From contig JAMQCK010000074.1 in NCBI GenBank assembly GCA_024196135.1, forward strand, positions 29,530 to 93,529: a DNA stretch of 64,000 nt, written 5' to 3'. The position numbers and the translations under genes are program-made. Within the stretch, counting starts at the first letter, position 1. The number at the start of each line of letters is the position of its first letter. Origin of the DNA: Pleurotus ostreatus/Saccharomyces cerevisiae fusant. Its lineage: Eukaryota; Opisthokonta. The notes beneath the pieces were generated by a model. The model was not told the origin of the DNA. It searched no databases and saw nothing but the letters and a program-made list of their open reading frames with translations. Of the stretch, positions 34,876-46,700 are shown piece after piece.

Positions 34876-35624
34876 GGCGGCTTTTCGAGGGAAGAGGGTG
34901 CAACGTCCTATCGATATGCCCCACCACCGACGGTATTTAAGGCCTTACAAATGAAAACTGACCTGACAACACTTTCGAGTCACTTCGCATGCACCCTTGT
35001 TATCAATGTGTTCATAACATGGCCTCCGCGCGGCGAGAACCCGCGAAGTCCCTGTCCTATTGCCCCAGCAGGCGGCCGTTTACGTTGCGCATTGGCGAGC
35101 TACAAGGATAAGGATGAGGGACAAGGCAAGAACAGTAATAGTCGGAAGGAACCCCGAGTCGATGCGCCAGTCACAGTGCGGAAGGCTGAAAGAGACTGCG
35201 AAGGGACCCAGAATTGGAGGAGTTACCGGAGGAGATCCGGGCCGGTAAGGCGGTCGGCCGTCGGCTAATGGCCGTCTCACGTTGCCTAACTCCGTTTGTA
35301 CTCGTTTTGGTTCAACTCTGTGGTCCGACCGACTTCGAGGTTTTCTGAATGCACTTCCAGGTCCCACCGTGCTTGATGTTACAGCCCACAGTCAAAGATT
35401 TCATCCCCAGAAAGTAGAATCTCTTCAATGTCTAATCCAGGCTCGTAATACACAGCCTAAATCTCGCAAGGACACAGGAAACGACGAGGGCGCTAGTACA
35501 GTATTTATTCATAGCGATGCAAGTGAAGAGGAAAGGGTAAGCCGGTAAATCATGTATTGCACAGTGCTCGTCGTTGGCATGATGGAAGAAAGGTGTAAAG
35601 TAGCAGAAGCCGTCAGTAATACAA
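34876..35624. other. intergenic region, MFS copy B promoter / Ran 3' flank
   Basis: About 750 bp; overlapping short ORFs without domains. A 245-codon plus ORF that covers 34531-35268 runs antisense through MFS copy B exons and is rejected. Confidence 0.45.
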
Positions 35625-36708
35625 TTACAGGTCCTCGTCCTCTTCCGGGAGCGGGACGGCCTCGGCCTGTGGGCAGGATGATTAGGTAAGCCACTTGTCC
35701 AGCGACGCGGAGCACATACCTTCTTCAACTCCTCGTCGTACTGGGCCATCAGCTGGGAGTCAACCTGGACCTCTGCCGGCGCCAAAGCGGGAGCAGCCAC
35801 GAACTCGAGAGACGGGTTGCTGAAGGGCAGATCAGCTACCATCCTTGGAGCATAATACACAACCACGTACCCAACGAGCTTCCTGGCAAGCCAAAGGAAG
35901 GGCTTTTCGAAGTTGTAGTTGGACTTCGCGGAGATCTCGAAGTACTGAAGGTTCTTCTTGCGGTGGAAGGTGACCTGGCCCGTCTTGACCTTCCGCTCCT
36001 ACAAGCACGACTAGCGTCAATAACCCGTATGACCTAGCACAGTTGTAACGCACCTTCACGTCAACCTTGTTACCGCACAGAACGATGGGAATGTTCTCGC
36101 AAACGCGCTCGAGGTCGCGATGCCAGTTGGGGACGTTCTTGTAGGTGATTCGGGAGGTGACATCGAACATGATGATACCGCACTGGCCCTGGATGTAGTA
36201 GCCATCGCGGAGACCACCGAACTTCTCCTGGCCGGCCGTGTCCCAGACGTTGAAGCAGATCGTGCCGAAGTTGGTCGTGAAGGATAGCGGGTGGACCTCG
36301 ACACCAAGGGTGGCTTGAAAGACAAGATGCATGAGCACGGCGCGCAATTGTGGCGCTACGTTCGGGTAGCCTACCAATGTACTTCTTTTCGAATTCACCC
36401 GTCAAGTGGCGCTGAGGAGCAGGATGATCAGAGCGAGATCGGAGGCAGTCGCGTCGATCGGGCGCACCTTGACGAAGGTCGTCTTGCCCGTACCGCCATC
36501 ACCGACTGAGTATCATAGAGATCCAAGGTTAACGCGCGATGTGAATGCACGAGAGGTGGTCGGAGGGAGAAGGGCAAGTGGATCGCGACATCGATGAACA
36601 ACAAAGGTTAGGCGCGCGTCAGAACGTGTTGCACACCGTGAGCAGGGGAGAACGCGTACCGAGGACGAGCTTGAATGTAGGAACTTGGCCTTCGGTCGTG
36701 CCGGACAT
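35625..36708 (-). CDS. GSP1: Ran GTPase (Gsp1/Spi1)
   Basis: Small GTPase that drives nucleocytoplasmic transport and spindle assembly. Seen in order: [21 protein letters not shown]-loop [40 protein letters not shown] (switch I with the effector Thr), [20 protein letters not shown] (switch II, DTAGQ), [36 protein letters not shown] (NKxD), [20 protein letters not shown] (SAK) and the acidic C-terminus EEDEDL, which is specific to Ran and lacks any prenylation cysteine. Length about 214 residues as in all fungal Ran proteins. Start at 36708, stop TAA complement at 35625. At least seven exons. Confidence 0.97.
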
Positions 36709-37054
36709 GATGGAGAACGGGCTATAACGTGAAGAGATGAAAGAACTGGTGAAGGGACACTTGGTCGGGCGATGTCACGATCAGCAAATTTGGTCACCGT
36801 GACTGAGCGGCATTTGCCGAGCTCCGCCCGTGTAAGTCGAACAAGCTGTTGACGCCAGCTTCCCAGTTGCTGGGGCCCGTTCCTGTTCAGCCTCGAGATA
36901 CAATTTTTCAGGCCTATCTTCACAACAATATTCGCCCGCCACTTCTCCAAAAATCAGCTTGTTCATTGCACAAGAAGTTTACTATCCACCCAGGCGTCCG
37001 GGTCATCGCCAGATAATCAAGCTGCTGGCCCCAAGGTAAACGTCTAACAGTGCT
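36709..37054. other. intergenic region, Ran promoter / hypothetical gene 3' flank
   Basis: About 345 bp between minus-strand genes; nothing beyond expected promoter space is visible. Confidence 0.35.
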
Positions 37055-39209
37055 TTAGATATACCCGTCTTCGTCAACTTTCCTGAGCGCAAACTTCAAA
37101 GCAAGCCGTTGGAAGAGGGTAATGTGGCCCTTTGCCGCCTTGATGACAAGGTCTCTGGCCGCCTCATCTTGCCTGCAGAGCATCGAAAACCCCACGTCGT
37201 CGTGTATGCCAGCGGAGACCATGAAAGGTATAAGCTCGGAGACGCCGGCCTTCTTCAGGAAGTCGTTACAGAGAGGAGAAATCTCCGTGTGGTTGACGGC
37301 TGGGTGCTGAGTGCAGCGAGTCATGCCTTCCGGCTGGCGAAGGTGTCAGCATACACTTACGAGCAGAAATAAGGGCGCGCGAGATGTACCATGAGCATTC
37401 GACGAGTTGTAGCGACCACAGATGGCTGCAATTGTAGGTCAGCGACGCGCTCTCTCGAACGTGTACAAAGGGACCCGCCGGTTTCGCTTCTCCCGCTGCA
37501 CGCTGGATATGTCCATTCTCATTGATGATACGACGCAACATGGCCTCGACGGGCCAAAGCGCTTCGTACTGAGCCAATGTAGGTATATCCCTCATGATCT
37601 AGATCCACGTCAGCCTGGCGTGCTGCTCCGACAGCTGCGTACTGGACATTACCGCTTTCACTACCATTTCCCAGTCTTGCTCGTTCTGGTCCTCCGGATA
37701 GTATTCCGCCCTCAAGATATGTGCGTACGATTCGACGGTACTCTGAGAGAGGTCAGCAGCTGAAGGAAACAATCCCGACGCGTCACGCACTCTAAAGCTG
37801 GCATACTCCTCTTCGTCGATGCCCATCGCCTTGCGGAAGAACGAGTCACAAATTGTTGAATCGACCACGATATCGATCATCTCCTGGTCCCGCGCAATCG
37901 TCCATTGCTGCGTTCGCGAGGCGGAAGTGCCTATGGCGACAGCACTGTCTGCGTCGAACGCCTCTTCCGAAAATAGGCCCTCCAATGCGAGCATTGTGAG
38001 AGGCGTGATTGCGTCGCGAGTGACCAGCTCCTCCCAAAGCATCATGCGCTGCTCTCGCGTCCAGCCGCGCATGACCGCAACATGACCATCGTGAAATATA
38101 CCGGCCGCGCTAAGGACCTGGAGGAGTTGGGCCGCGCCGTGGACGTTGTAGAATAGCTTCTCCAGTCCCTTCCTATCTTCCGGTTCTATCGCTGGTCGGA
38201 AGTCGCACATGGCGCATGGCATAGCAGGTAGAACAGCTGCATGCTTGAGGAACGAGTCAACGTACTGGACACAATTGCAGGGGAATCAACCTACTCGCGG
38301 TGGCCACTCCAAGCTAACTGGAGCGTGCGAGACCAAGGTCGCGGTTGAGACCGAGCGATGCGATGTCGGATGAGAGGAAGCGTTACCCGCCCACGCCTAG
38401 TAAACGGTGAGCACTGCGCAGGAGCGCGTTCAGATTTGACCCACTGATGTATGTAAAGCGTCCTCTACCGTGTCCGAGGGACCCAAAAGGATTAGATCGT
38501 CTTTCTGATCCATAAGTTGCGATGTGGACGGTTTCATCCAGAGACTGGCAGAGTAGTCAAGCTGAGTTCCGCTCTCGAGCTTCGGACGGTGGTGAGCCTG
38601 AGGCTTGCCGATATATAAGACGCCGTTCAACGCTGTCTAGACCCATGCATAAGCTCGAGCAACGGCCCCAGTGGCGAACAAACTCACGCTGGACTCCTCA
38701 TGTTTACGCGCTATTTCTGAATTGTGTTGCTCGCTCTTCGATTTCTTAAGCTTAAGCACGAAGCGGTCCCAGAGAACTTGAATGAACCAGTCGTCCTTAT
38801 AGCGTCGGAGATCCGGAATTTTCTCTATGACCTGAACCAGAATCAATCTTCGCGTATCTTAGGCGAGTTCTATACCCGGCGCACCTTCTTGCAGTATTCG
38901 CGCCAGCGCTGCGGGTCCTGTTCGTCCGCAAAGTGACACAGCGATAGTTCCGTAGGGTCCCGGGTCCGCTTCCAGCCACTACAGCTACGGATCGCCCCCT
39001 TTAACGATCCAGTCAGCTCATACTTGGGACGCAAACAGAATGGACCTCACGTAGGCAGCGCTACGCTCGGTGACTCCCCATTTGCTGGGCCAGTGCCCTT
39101 TCAACTGGTGGGGAGTGCAGGTGCGTAGCTGTGTGATATCAGATGGCACGGGAATGTCTCTTCGTTTTCGGGGAGCTTGGGTCGTCGCGGAAGTACGCTG
39201 AGGGGGCAT
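37055..39209 (-). CDS. hypothetical protein with internal repeat; possibly two genes
   Basis: I do not recognise a named family. First exon (39209 to about 39050) gives MPPQRTSATTQAPRKRRDIP, DITQLRTCTPHQLKGHWPSK and WGVTERSAAY; next come WKRTRDPTELSLCHFADEQD, PQRWREYCKK, IPDLRRYKDDWFIQVLWDRF and KPSTSQLMDQKDDLILLG. An in-frame stop at 38430 could end a gene there; but a good donor (gtgggtcaa) precedes it, and about 190 bp further on a clean acceptor (tgtgtccag) opens YVDSFLKHAAVLPAMPCAMC, DFRPAIEPEDRKGLEKLFYN without its own convincing start, so one gene is preferred. The rest includes LLQVLSAAGIFHDGHVAVMR with RDAITPLTMLALEGLF, then LIPFMVSAGIHDDVGFSMLC with ITLFQRLALKFAL, two copies of a helical unit. 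A C-x2-C pair and several isolated cysteines occur. Composition is soluble; location unknown. Confidence 0.6.
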
Positions 39210-39824
39210 GATGGCGGGTCGATATGGTCAGATTGGATAGGCGAGCTACATCCCGACCTTTATACTCGATGGCGCAGGGCGTGTTGCATGCGAGGGGACG
39301 CTGCGTGTGCCGGCATGTTGAACTTTGGTGAGAAATGTTGGGTTTGCGTGCGAAGGAATGACCTTTAGCCTCTATCGATTGCAAAGTGCAGCCCCGCACG
39401 AGGCGAATATAGGTCTCATGGATGCCATACACGGACACCTGTGAAGTACCCTGCTGGTCGTGTAACTCTCGTTGTTCTAAGCATTTAGCCCGTCCTTATC
39501 TCGGTCGAAGACCTGATCGCGCACCTGTTCTTCTGTAGACGTACATCGCACGTGAGTTCAGGACTCCCTTTCAACCGAACACGAGCGCCTCTTGTGTCGG
39601 CAGCGTGAGGATTAGGCAGCCATCTAGGATGCGTATAGATGAACGAGACGGTCGACGACAGGAAAGCTGATGACGAGCGATCGATATATGGGCTTAGCAT
39701 AAGGCCGTTTGGCTTAGATGTCAGAAACAGCGGATCCTGTGCTTGTGATTGCGAAGCAGAGCGTTGAGCGAATGAGAACATGTGTACTGTACAGTTGGTT
39801 GGACGTAGGGGATGCAGAGATTCA
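39210..39824. other. intergenic region, hypothetical gene promoter / FRG1 3' flank
   Basis: About 615 bp. Short minus-strand ORFs are read-throughs of FRG1 introns or noise. Nothing else visible. Confidence 0.4.
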
Positions 39825-40816
39825 TCAACAAAAGCGATCGCTGCAGTGCCAGTTGAGCTTGGAATGCAGCTAGATCCATTAGGTGCACGTACCTCCTCAG
39901 CTTTGAGCGAAGGTCCAACAGGGCCTCCGCCAGTCGCCCCTCCTTCTTTGCCTTCTTCAGCTGCATTCCCATCAGCAAATGTGATTGTACTGGAAACACC
40001 GATACTTGCCTCCTTCTTGTGCTCAGCCGAAAGCGCATTGCGACCGCCGAAAGATTGGTAGAGTTTGCTGCCAGCCATATCAGCCTAATGCATAGACAGT
40101 TGAAGGTGAAGGACGCACTTGATCTCATGCTCGTCCATCTCCGGAGGACCCGCGGCATCCTTCTTCTTCCGCTCTTCCGCGTGCGCTTCTTGCTTGTACT
40201 TGTTCTGTATCTTGACCCAAAAGCGCTCATTGAAGCCTACTTCTTCGCTATCTCCTCGCAGTTGGGTGCCGCCGCCAGCGGTCTCGTCTATAGAGAGGTA
40301 CTTCTCGTAGACATTCTGGAAAGCGACCATGCCGTCCGACATGATCACTGGCGTCCATTCTTCTTGTGGGCCGCGCGCATCTCGGTCGGCAGTAACGATA
40401 CCATGCGCATCACAGGAGAGGAACTTTCCCTCCCCAGTTCCTGTGCGCAAGTTGATGGTTGGAGACCCCGCAACACGAGTGGTGACCCAAACTTGAGAGA
40501 CGTCGGTGGGAGTGCGTTCCATCACGCTAGGGGGTTCCTCCGGGTCGTCTTTGGAAAGAGGCGCAAGAGCAAGTCGGTTCGTTGTCGCATTGTATGTGAT
40601 GCAGATGGGAGACGCGTCGGACGGATGGAAGATGAATGTCGGTCCACGAATTTCGTTGGGCGCGTCGGGGCGCACCCATGCTTCTGGCTCGAGGTCGTCC
40701 CCTCCGCGGCGGCGACTGCCTCCTGGCCTGCCCTCGTCGTCATCGTCGCGCTTGCGCTTCTTCTTGCCCTTTTCTCCCTTGAACTTGAGCTTCGTGGAAC
40801 GGACTTTCTCTGACAT
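39825..40816 (-). CDS. FRG1: FRG1-like protein
   Basis: Orthologue of FRG1, a nuclear/nucleolar protein of beta-trefoil fold linked to pre-mRNA splicing and actin bundling. Seen: start MSEKVRSTKLKFKGEKGKKK followed by a basic nuclear localisation run KRKR; AWVRPDAPNEIRGPTFIFHP; NATTNRLALAPL; VSQVWVTTRVAGSPTINLRT; GEGKFLSCDAHGIVTADRDA and RGPQEEWTPVIMSDGMVAFQ, the typical fascin-like trefoil lobes; YEKYLSIDETAGG; ERFWVKIQNKYKQEAHAEER; then, over short exons, KLYQSFGGRN, LKKAKKEGRLAEALLDLRSK and the terminal SDRFC (family ending SDRYC). The last two joins were deduced from these conserved endings; stop TGA complement at 39825. Divergent from RPL26 with 150 bp between start codons. Confidence 0.93.
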
Positions 40817-40966
40817 GGGGGAAGGGAGGCAAGGTATGATGGAAGCCACGTGCGTGACGGTGCGGCACTCGGGCCGCCGCTCGCGTGGCCCCCGGGCCAG
40901 CCAAGAATCCACAACACAGACCCGCCCTCGTCAAGCCCGCCGACGTCAAGCTCCTCGTCGCCCAAA
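40817..40966. promoter_or_regulatory. bidirectional promoter FRG1 / RPL26 with E-box
   Basis: Only 150 bp separate the two divergent start codons. It is GC-rich and contains a palindromic CACGTG E-box at 40847-40852, the target of bHLH factors such as Cbf1/USF types. Shared control of the two genes is inferred. Confidence 0.55.
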
Positions 40967-41618
40967 ATGAAGTTCAACCCGGGTACGTCGTTACTCAGAG
41001 GGCCCATCTACGCCGTTCTGCTGGATAAGGGGGCGAACGAACGACTCAGGGAGACGCAGTCGGCTGGATGGCGTAGATGGACTCCAGATGACATGAGTGA
41101 ATTCTGACACGATTTTACGCAGACGTTTCCTCCTCGCGGCGCAAGGCCCGCAAGGCGCACTTCGACGCGCCTTCGTCCGTCCGGCGCAAGATCATGTCCT
41201 CGTCCCTGTCGAAGGAGCTCCGCGGCAAGCACAACGTGCGTCGCAAATTTCCCGCATAGAGATCGCATAACTGATTTGTGCTCAAAAGGCGCGTTCCCTC
41301 CCCATCCGCAAGGATGACGAGGTCCGCATTGTGCGCGGCAAGTACAAGGGTCGGGAGGGCAAGGTAACCCAGGTCTACAGGAAGAAATGGGTTATCCACG
41401 TCGACCGTGTCCAGCGGGACAAGTCCAACGGCTCAACTGCCCCGATCGGCATCCACCCCAGCAACGTTGTCATCACCACCATCAAGCTTGACAAGGACAG
41501 GCGGGCGATCTTGGAGCGCAAGGACAGGAAGAAGAACACGAGCCAGGATGTCGAGATGGTCGACGTACGTCCCCGTCTCTCCACATCCCGTACCGTCGCT
41601 CACCCTTCATCTCAGTAA
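40967..41618 (+). CDS. RPL26: 60S ribosomal protein L26 (uL24)
   Basis: Large-subunit ribosomal protein near the peptide exit tunnel. Exon 1 is MKFNP plus one base; exon 2 begins [20 protein letters not shown] and continues [18 protein letters not shown]; exon 3 has [20 protein letters not shown] (KOW motif KGREGKV), [40 protein letters not shown], and [11 protein letters not shown]. The ending is ambiguous: a 51-nt segment (41565-41615) bounded by gtacgt and ctcag can be an intron, leaving a final exon that is only TAA, or can be translated because it is in phase and stop-free, adding 17 residues before the same TAA. Family endings in fungi (..VEMVD/E) favour removal. Size about 136 residues matches the family. 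Confidence 0.97.
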
Positions 41619-41939
41619 TCGCATATCTTTCTGTGTCTCTTATGATCTGGTATCACTTGCGGTCTCCTCTGCAAAACACCTATGTACCCATGCCCCCCAA
41701 TCATATGCTGCATGATAGGCCTTTTGAGGTTGGACATCCGAGTGATCATGCTCTCGCGCAGGTTTCAGCCCTCGCGGTCCCTTTGAATTGTCCAAGATCG
41801 TCTCCTTCTCATCCCAGGCCGTAGTGCGACATGACCAGTGCGGTACAAGTCAGTCGTCTGAGATACGATATGCAGGATTTGGAGGCAGCGTGTGCATAAA
41901 GACAAGGGGGTATGATTACAATGGATGTCGAGCTGGAAA
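41619..41939. other. convergent intergenic region, RPL26 / VMA8
   Basis: 3' UTR space of two convergent genes, about 320 bp; no coding or repeat signal. Confidence 0.4.
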
Positions 41940-42879
41940 TCAGAAGATAACGTCTTCGTCTTTCTGGCTAAGCAAGTCCGTGGTTCCAGTCGCCTCTGCG
42001 ATAGTCGGTGCTTTCGTCTCCTCCTCAAATGACTCCTGATATGTTGCGGCGTCGTCAGCCTTGACGCGCTTCTTCTTGCCCTGCACCTTCTTCAACCTGG
42101 ACGGGCGTTGGGACGCCTTGTAAGGGGATACGACGACATGACGCACCTGAAGAACTCCTCACGGTCCATTTCATCCAATTCGCTCATGATATATTTAATC
42201 GTGTTCTCCAATCGGGGAATGACGACGTGCTCGATGGCATTGACACGACGGTTGGTCGCCCGGATGACTTCGTCAAGGATCGTGAATGCGGTCTGCAAGG
42301 ACGCAAGCTCGACGAGCGTCTCAATCGCCTTCGCGTAGACTTCCTTGGCCCGGAGCACTTGCTGCCCTCCACGCCCAAGGCCCGTGAGATTGAAATCTGG
42401 AAGCATGAAATCCTGTGTAAATGACAGTTGAAGGAGAGCGGGACAGCGCGCGCACCAGAGCCAGCGACACGATCGACTTCGAAGGCGGGAAGGACGACAC
42501 CAGAAACGTTCTCTTGCTTCGCCTTGACGCGGAAGCTGGCCGACTTGGCCTGCTCTTGCACTAGATAGGAGATGTCCCCCGTCGCGTACGTCACCTCTGC
42601 CATCGAGAACGACGCCAGCTGCATAACGCGCCCCATCTTGCGCTTGGCCTGAAGTATGCGAGGAGGATGTCAGTATGGATACATCATTAGAGCATACAGC
42701 CCGCCCATCTAACGCACCTCGTCGACCTTCTTCAAGATTGAGCGGAACCTCGTCGTCAGTGCATCTCGCTTCTTGGCGAGCAAGGAGTGCCCCGTCTGAG
42801 CACCCTTGAGCCGAAGCTTAGTGTTCGAAAGGGCCATGCGAGTGGCGAACACATTCTCGCGTTGCCCTTGGCCGGACAT
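41940..42879 (-). CDS. VMA8: V-ATPase subunit D (Vma8)
   Basis: Central-stalk (rotor) subunit of the V1 sector of the vacuolar proton pump. Seen: [180 protein letters not shown]: the whole length of the family, a pair of long helices with the short conserved central part. The Lys-rich stretch [11 protein letters not shown] and an acidic C-terminus KDEDVIF close the protein, as usual for fungal Vma8. Start at 42879, stop 41940. Four or so introns. About 260 residues. Confidence 0.96.
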
Positions 42880-43775
42880 GATGAATAGATGACGGTTGGG
42901 CGCAGGCAGTAGATGCGTGTGACACTAAGCGCTCGCTCGCCACCGTGACGGAGTCCGGATGTCACACTCGTCTTCCTTGGTCCAAGTTATTTTCTCTGTC
43001 GATGCCATGAAGAGCGCAAGGAAAGTGTACTACGAGCACACGTAGTATTACCGTCAGATCGCGTTCACGTCACCGATTGCTCTCTCAGTCGACCTCGCGT
43101 CAACCTCCTACCTATTGATTTGTGAAGCGTTGCCGTTCGCCTGGGGGTCCTCTCCATTCTCAGGGTAATCGTAGGTAGTCATTCATTTCATTGATCTGAT
43201 ACCATGCGTCTACCGCTCGTAACAACAGGTCGAAGGAATGGGATGTAGGAAAGGTCTAACACCCACAAGCCACAAGTCAAGCCCGCGGGTTCTAAAAACC
43301 TAACCATCCTTCTTCGCAAGCCGAATCGCCTCGTCCGGTCTATAGTTTGACGACATGGGACGGGCACTGTCTAAAGGTTGCGTGATAGACAAAGGTGAGC
43401 AAAGGAAAATTTCGTGGGCGCGTATAAGAGCAGCCTGCTTTGCGCATGTTTGGCTGTATCCTCAAGTACGCCACACGCGACCTCTTCAGCCGTCAGCGCG
43501 TTGTCGAGCCTCGCTTAAGAGTCGCGAATGCAAGCAGCATGCGACTTCCAGAATCTGCACACAGCCAGAGCAGTTATGCAACCAAGCTAGCTTTGTTACT
43601 GATCCTTCCAGATTCATGACACGACATACAAGGACGAGCTACCGCGTCAACGAGATTGACCCGGATTACTAGGTCCAGCCGACCACGGATTAGGTCCAGG
43701 CGGCCACGCCCAGTGCCCCCCTGGTTGTGCCAGCGGAGGGATCTGCATGGGAGGAAGACCGTTGTGCTCCTCCAG
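42880..43775. other. intergenic region, VMA8 promoter / JmjC gene 3' flank
   Basis: About 900 bp between minus-strand genes. One 105-codon plus ORF (43355-43672) has no domain. Nothing further visible. Confidence 0.45.
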
Positions 43776-46700
43776 CTACGAGGACATAAAGTTCAGCTGA
43801 AGATAGGCCTTTGATACATCTAACTCACTCTTTGGAGGCGATGCACGAAGTGCTCATAGAGGGCAATGGGCATGACCACCATCCCATAGGGATAGAAAAT
43901 TGTTGGTACCATCGCTGCGGGGTTTGTTGAAGGATTGCTTTGCGGGATATGACCGCTAGTAGATGAATTCATCCCCTCCTGTACGGACGGCCGACTCGGA
44001 GTAGGTCGTCGCGTCTGCGAGTAATTGTTCTCGTTGCAGGCGTTCAAGGCGTCAGCGAGAGTCGGGTGCGGTAGCGGTGGAGAAGGTGAATGAGTGGAAG
44101 GCGCTGTTGGACCTGGCAGATGGGAAGGAAGAGGACGCCCCTGCACCGTGCTTCCCTCGTCGGGCGCAGGCACAGTGACGTCGGACGCAAGGCCGGGGAT
44201 CGTGTCCTCGCTCGTAGCGTTTTCGAGAAGGGGCGGTGCGGCAGACTTCTTCTTGAATCTTAGTCCAGCTGGCACCGTCGTCCGCCGGATCTGAACGACT
44301 GACTCGTCGATCAATGGCTGTGACGGTAGGTTGCGTGGACGCGCTTGCGTCTTCTGCACCGGCTTGGGACCAGAGGAGCGGCGTTTCTGGACAAGAACGG
44401 CGTCCGTAGGGTGTTCACCACGGGGTGTTTGTCGAGGTCGTTTGGCGGGCAGAGGTGTAAGGTCTGTCGCCGATCTCTTCTGCCGTTGCGAAGCATGGAA
44501 GACACTAGCTGGGACACGCGTCGAAGTATCGCGCTTCGACGAGAGGATTTTCGCCGGCAGAGGGATCGGAGGTGAGTGCTGATACCGGAGGGGCGCAAAC
44601 ATTGGTTTGGATGATGCAGTCGCGAGGGCAGAAGGCTGTGGAGCGCGCGTAGGAATCGAAATGCGTGGCGCATGAGCGGGCTGTTTGCCTTTCGAGAGCG
44701 TGGACCAAGGCGTAAGGAGCACACAGTCAAGGACGCGCGTGTGCGACTTTTGCTGCGGCTGACGCCTCGATGACTTCTGGAGCGGGACGTACGCGCTTGA
44801 ATCGGAACACTCGCTTCTCCAATTGTCCAAGGCGTCGTCAGGATGTGATGATTTCGATTTCCTTCGCCGTTTTCTGGGACGCTGATGCTCGCTGTCTCTC
44901 TCGCCCGAGGAACTCGTATAGTCAGTGCTGCCGGCTGTCGAGGAGCTCGACTAAGTGCCGTGTTAGCCAAAGATACGCGACAAGAACTGGAAATCACCTC
45001 ATCCACCGTGTCATAAAAGCCCAACTTCACAGATGAAGGCCTTAGAGGCCGACACTCGTGGAAGATCGAAGCAACAGCGGCGCGCATCGCATCCAGGCTT
45101 CGCGGGGGTTGCCCTTTCCCTTGAGCGTCGTAAAAATTTGCCCTGCGTTGCTCCTGCTGCTCTCTTCCGTCAACATGGTAATCGTGCCACTCGTCAGGTC
45201 GTGAGTAGCACACCGCAAGAGCGCTGGTTACATGAATGTTGCATACGTCGAGTGTATGTCGAAAGCAGTGAAAGGAATGGCACTGGCGACATTTGAGGGC
45301 CGCCAAGAAGGGTACCTGATGGCTTGGAGAACAGCCGGTGGGCCGACACATTCGTGTCGGTTTTTTATGGAAAAAAAATAAGGACGTATTCTGGACATGT
45401 ATATGCTACTCACCGGAGGATTACGGCGAAGATCACAGATCGTTGTTGCCGAGTTAAATGTCGCGTCGCGTTTCTTCAACAGCATTGACCTATGCTCGGT
45501 CAGCGGATATGACGGTATCACGCAGGGCTCTACTCACTTCTCGTCTTCAAACATCGAAGATCCGCTAGGATAGCCGTATCGCTGAGAGAAGCTCGCGAGA
45601 ACGCTTCGTGCCCGTTTTCTAAGGTCCAGGAGCGTAGTGAATTGGCGATACTGCATAGGCTCCATATTCTCACACAGACAAGTCCGCCCCTCGACATAGC
45701 AGCCAGCGCAGATGCAGACATCCTCGAGAGTTTCTGCCTCAGAGGGCGGACGTGCACATGTGGAGCAGCGAAAGTAGCTCTGGAAAATGTCGGCGCCGCA
45801 GAAGTCGCAGACGAGTACCGGAAAATCGATGGCGGTCGTTCGAGATGTCGAGGGCCCAGCGTCACCGTTCAGGGAAGTCGTGAGGTGCGTCATGGTGGCA
45901 TGAGATTCGGTATGCTCGTCGACGAGAATGTGGTCATACAGCTCGATCAGAGAGAAGAGCCGCCTCACAACGGTTTCGTCTGCTTTGTCGGTCTCGAGTT
46001 GATCCTCGAGTAGCTGGGCGGTGCGTAGGAGAAAGTGATGGACAAGGGATTTGACCTTGTAGGTCTCTCGGCGACACACGCGCCGGTAGATGGGCAACTC
46101 GTTGAACAACGCAACTCCAAGGCTGCCAAACTCCATGCGCGACCACGATGTCTTGACGGTGATGCCCCCGCTGTTGACAACCTGGTGCGCCGAACGGGGA
46201 GGCACAAAGACCATGTCGCCGAGCTTCTGCTCGACGATGTACACGGGGAAGGGCGCGCGACGAAGCTCCTCCAGCGAGATCACGTAGTTCTCGTGATCTA
46301 GCTCCTGCTGTATGTCGTGGAAGTATTCGGCGACCTGTTGAGCGTCACGCCCGCGCGTCATGAACCAGTACGAGGATCCGCCGTTTTCCGTGTAGGTCAT
46401 GAGGTTATGGCCGTACGACGCGCAGAGATCCTTGTGCATAGGTGTGAACGTGTCTCCGACGCCAAGATAGCACATGAGGTGCTCGACGCGCGAACTCTCG
46501 GGCAGTGCGTTCAGGATGTTCGATTGGTCGTCGGGCAGGACTTGACGGGGGATGTCAGAGCGGTTGTGCAGCCAGTCGCTCCAGGCGGCCGGACATATCG
46601 CGTCCTTTCCGTACAAGCGTTCTCCTTCTGCAATATGTTGTAAGTCAGGGCTCAAGGACGGGCACCGTATGCGCACCTCCTTCAACTACAGCGGGCCCGA

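Noticed and set aside
34531..35268. 245-codon plus ORF
   Set aside because: Runs antisense through MFS copy B exons and into its promoter; no domain.
37599..38222. separate gene starting at the MPCAMC methionine
   Set aside because: A clean acceptor lies 48 bases upstream of this ATG and opens a continuous frame, and the repeated unit pattern fits one longer gene; kept as an alternative only.
44311..45351. 346-codon minus ORF
   Set aside because: Its first third is a genuine exon of the JmjC gene; the rest is a shadow frame behind an intron donor.
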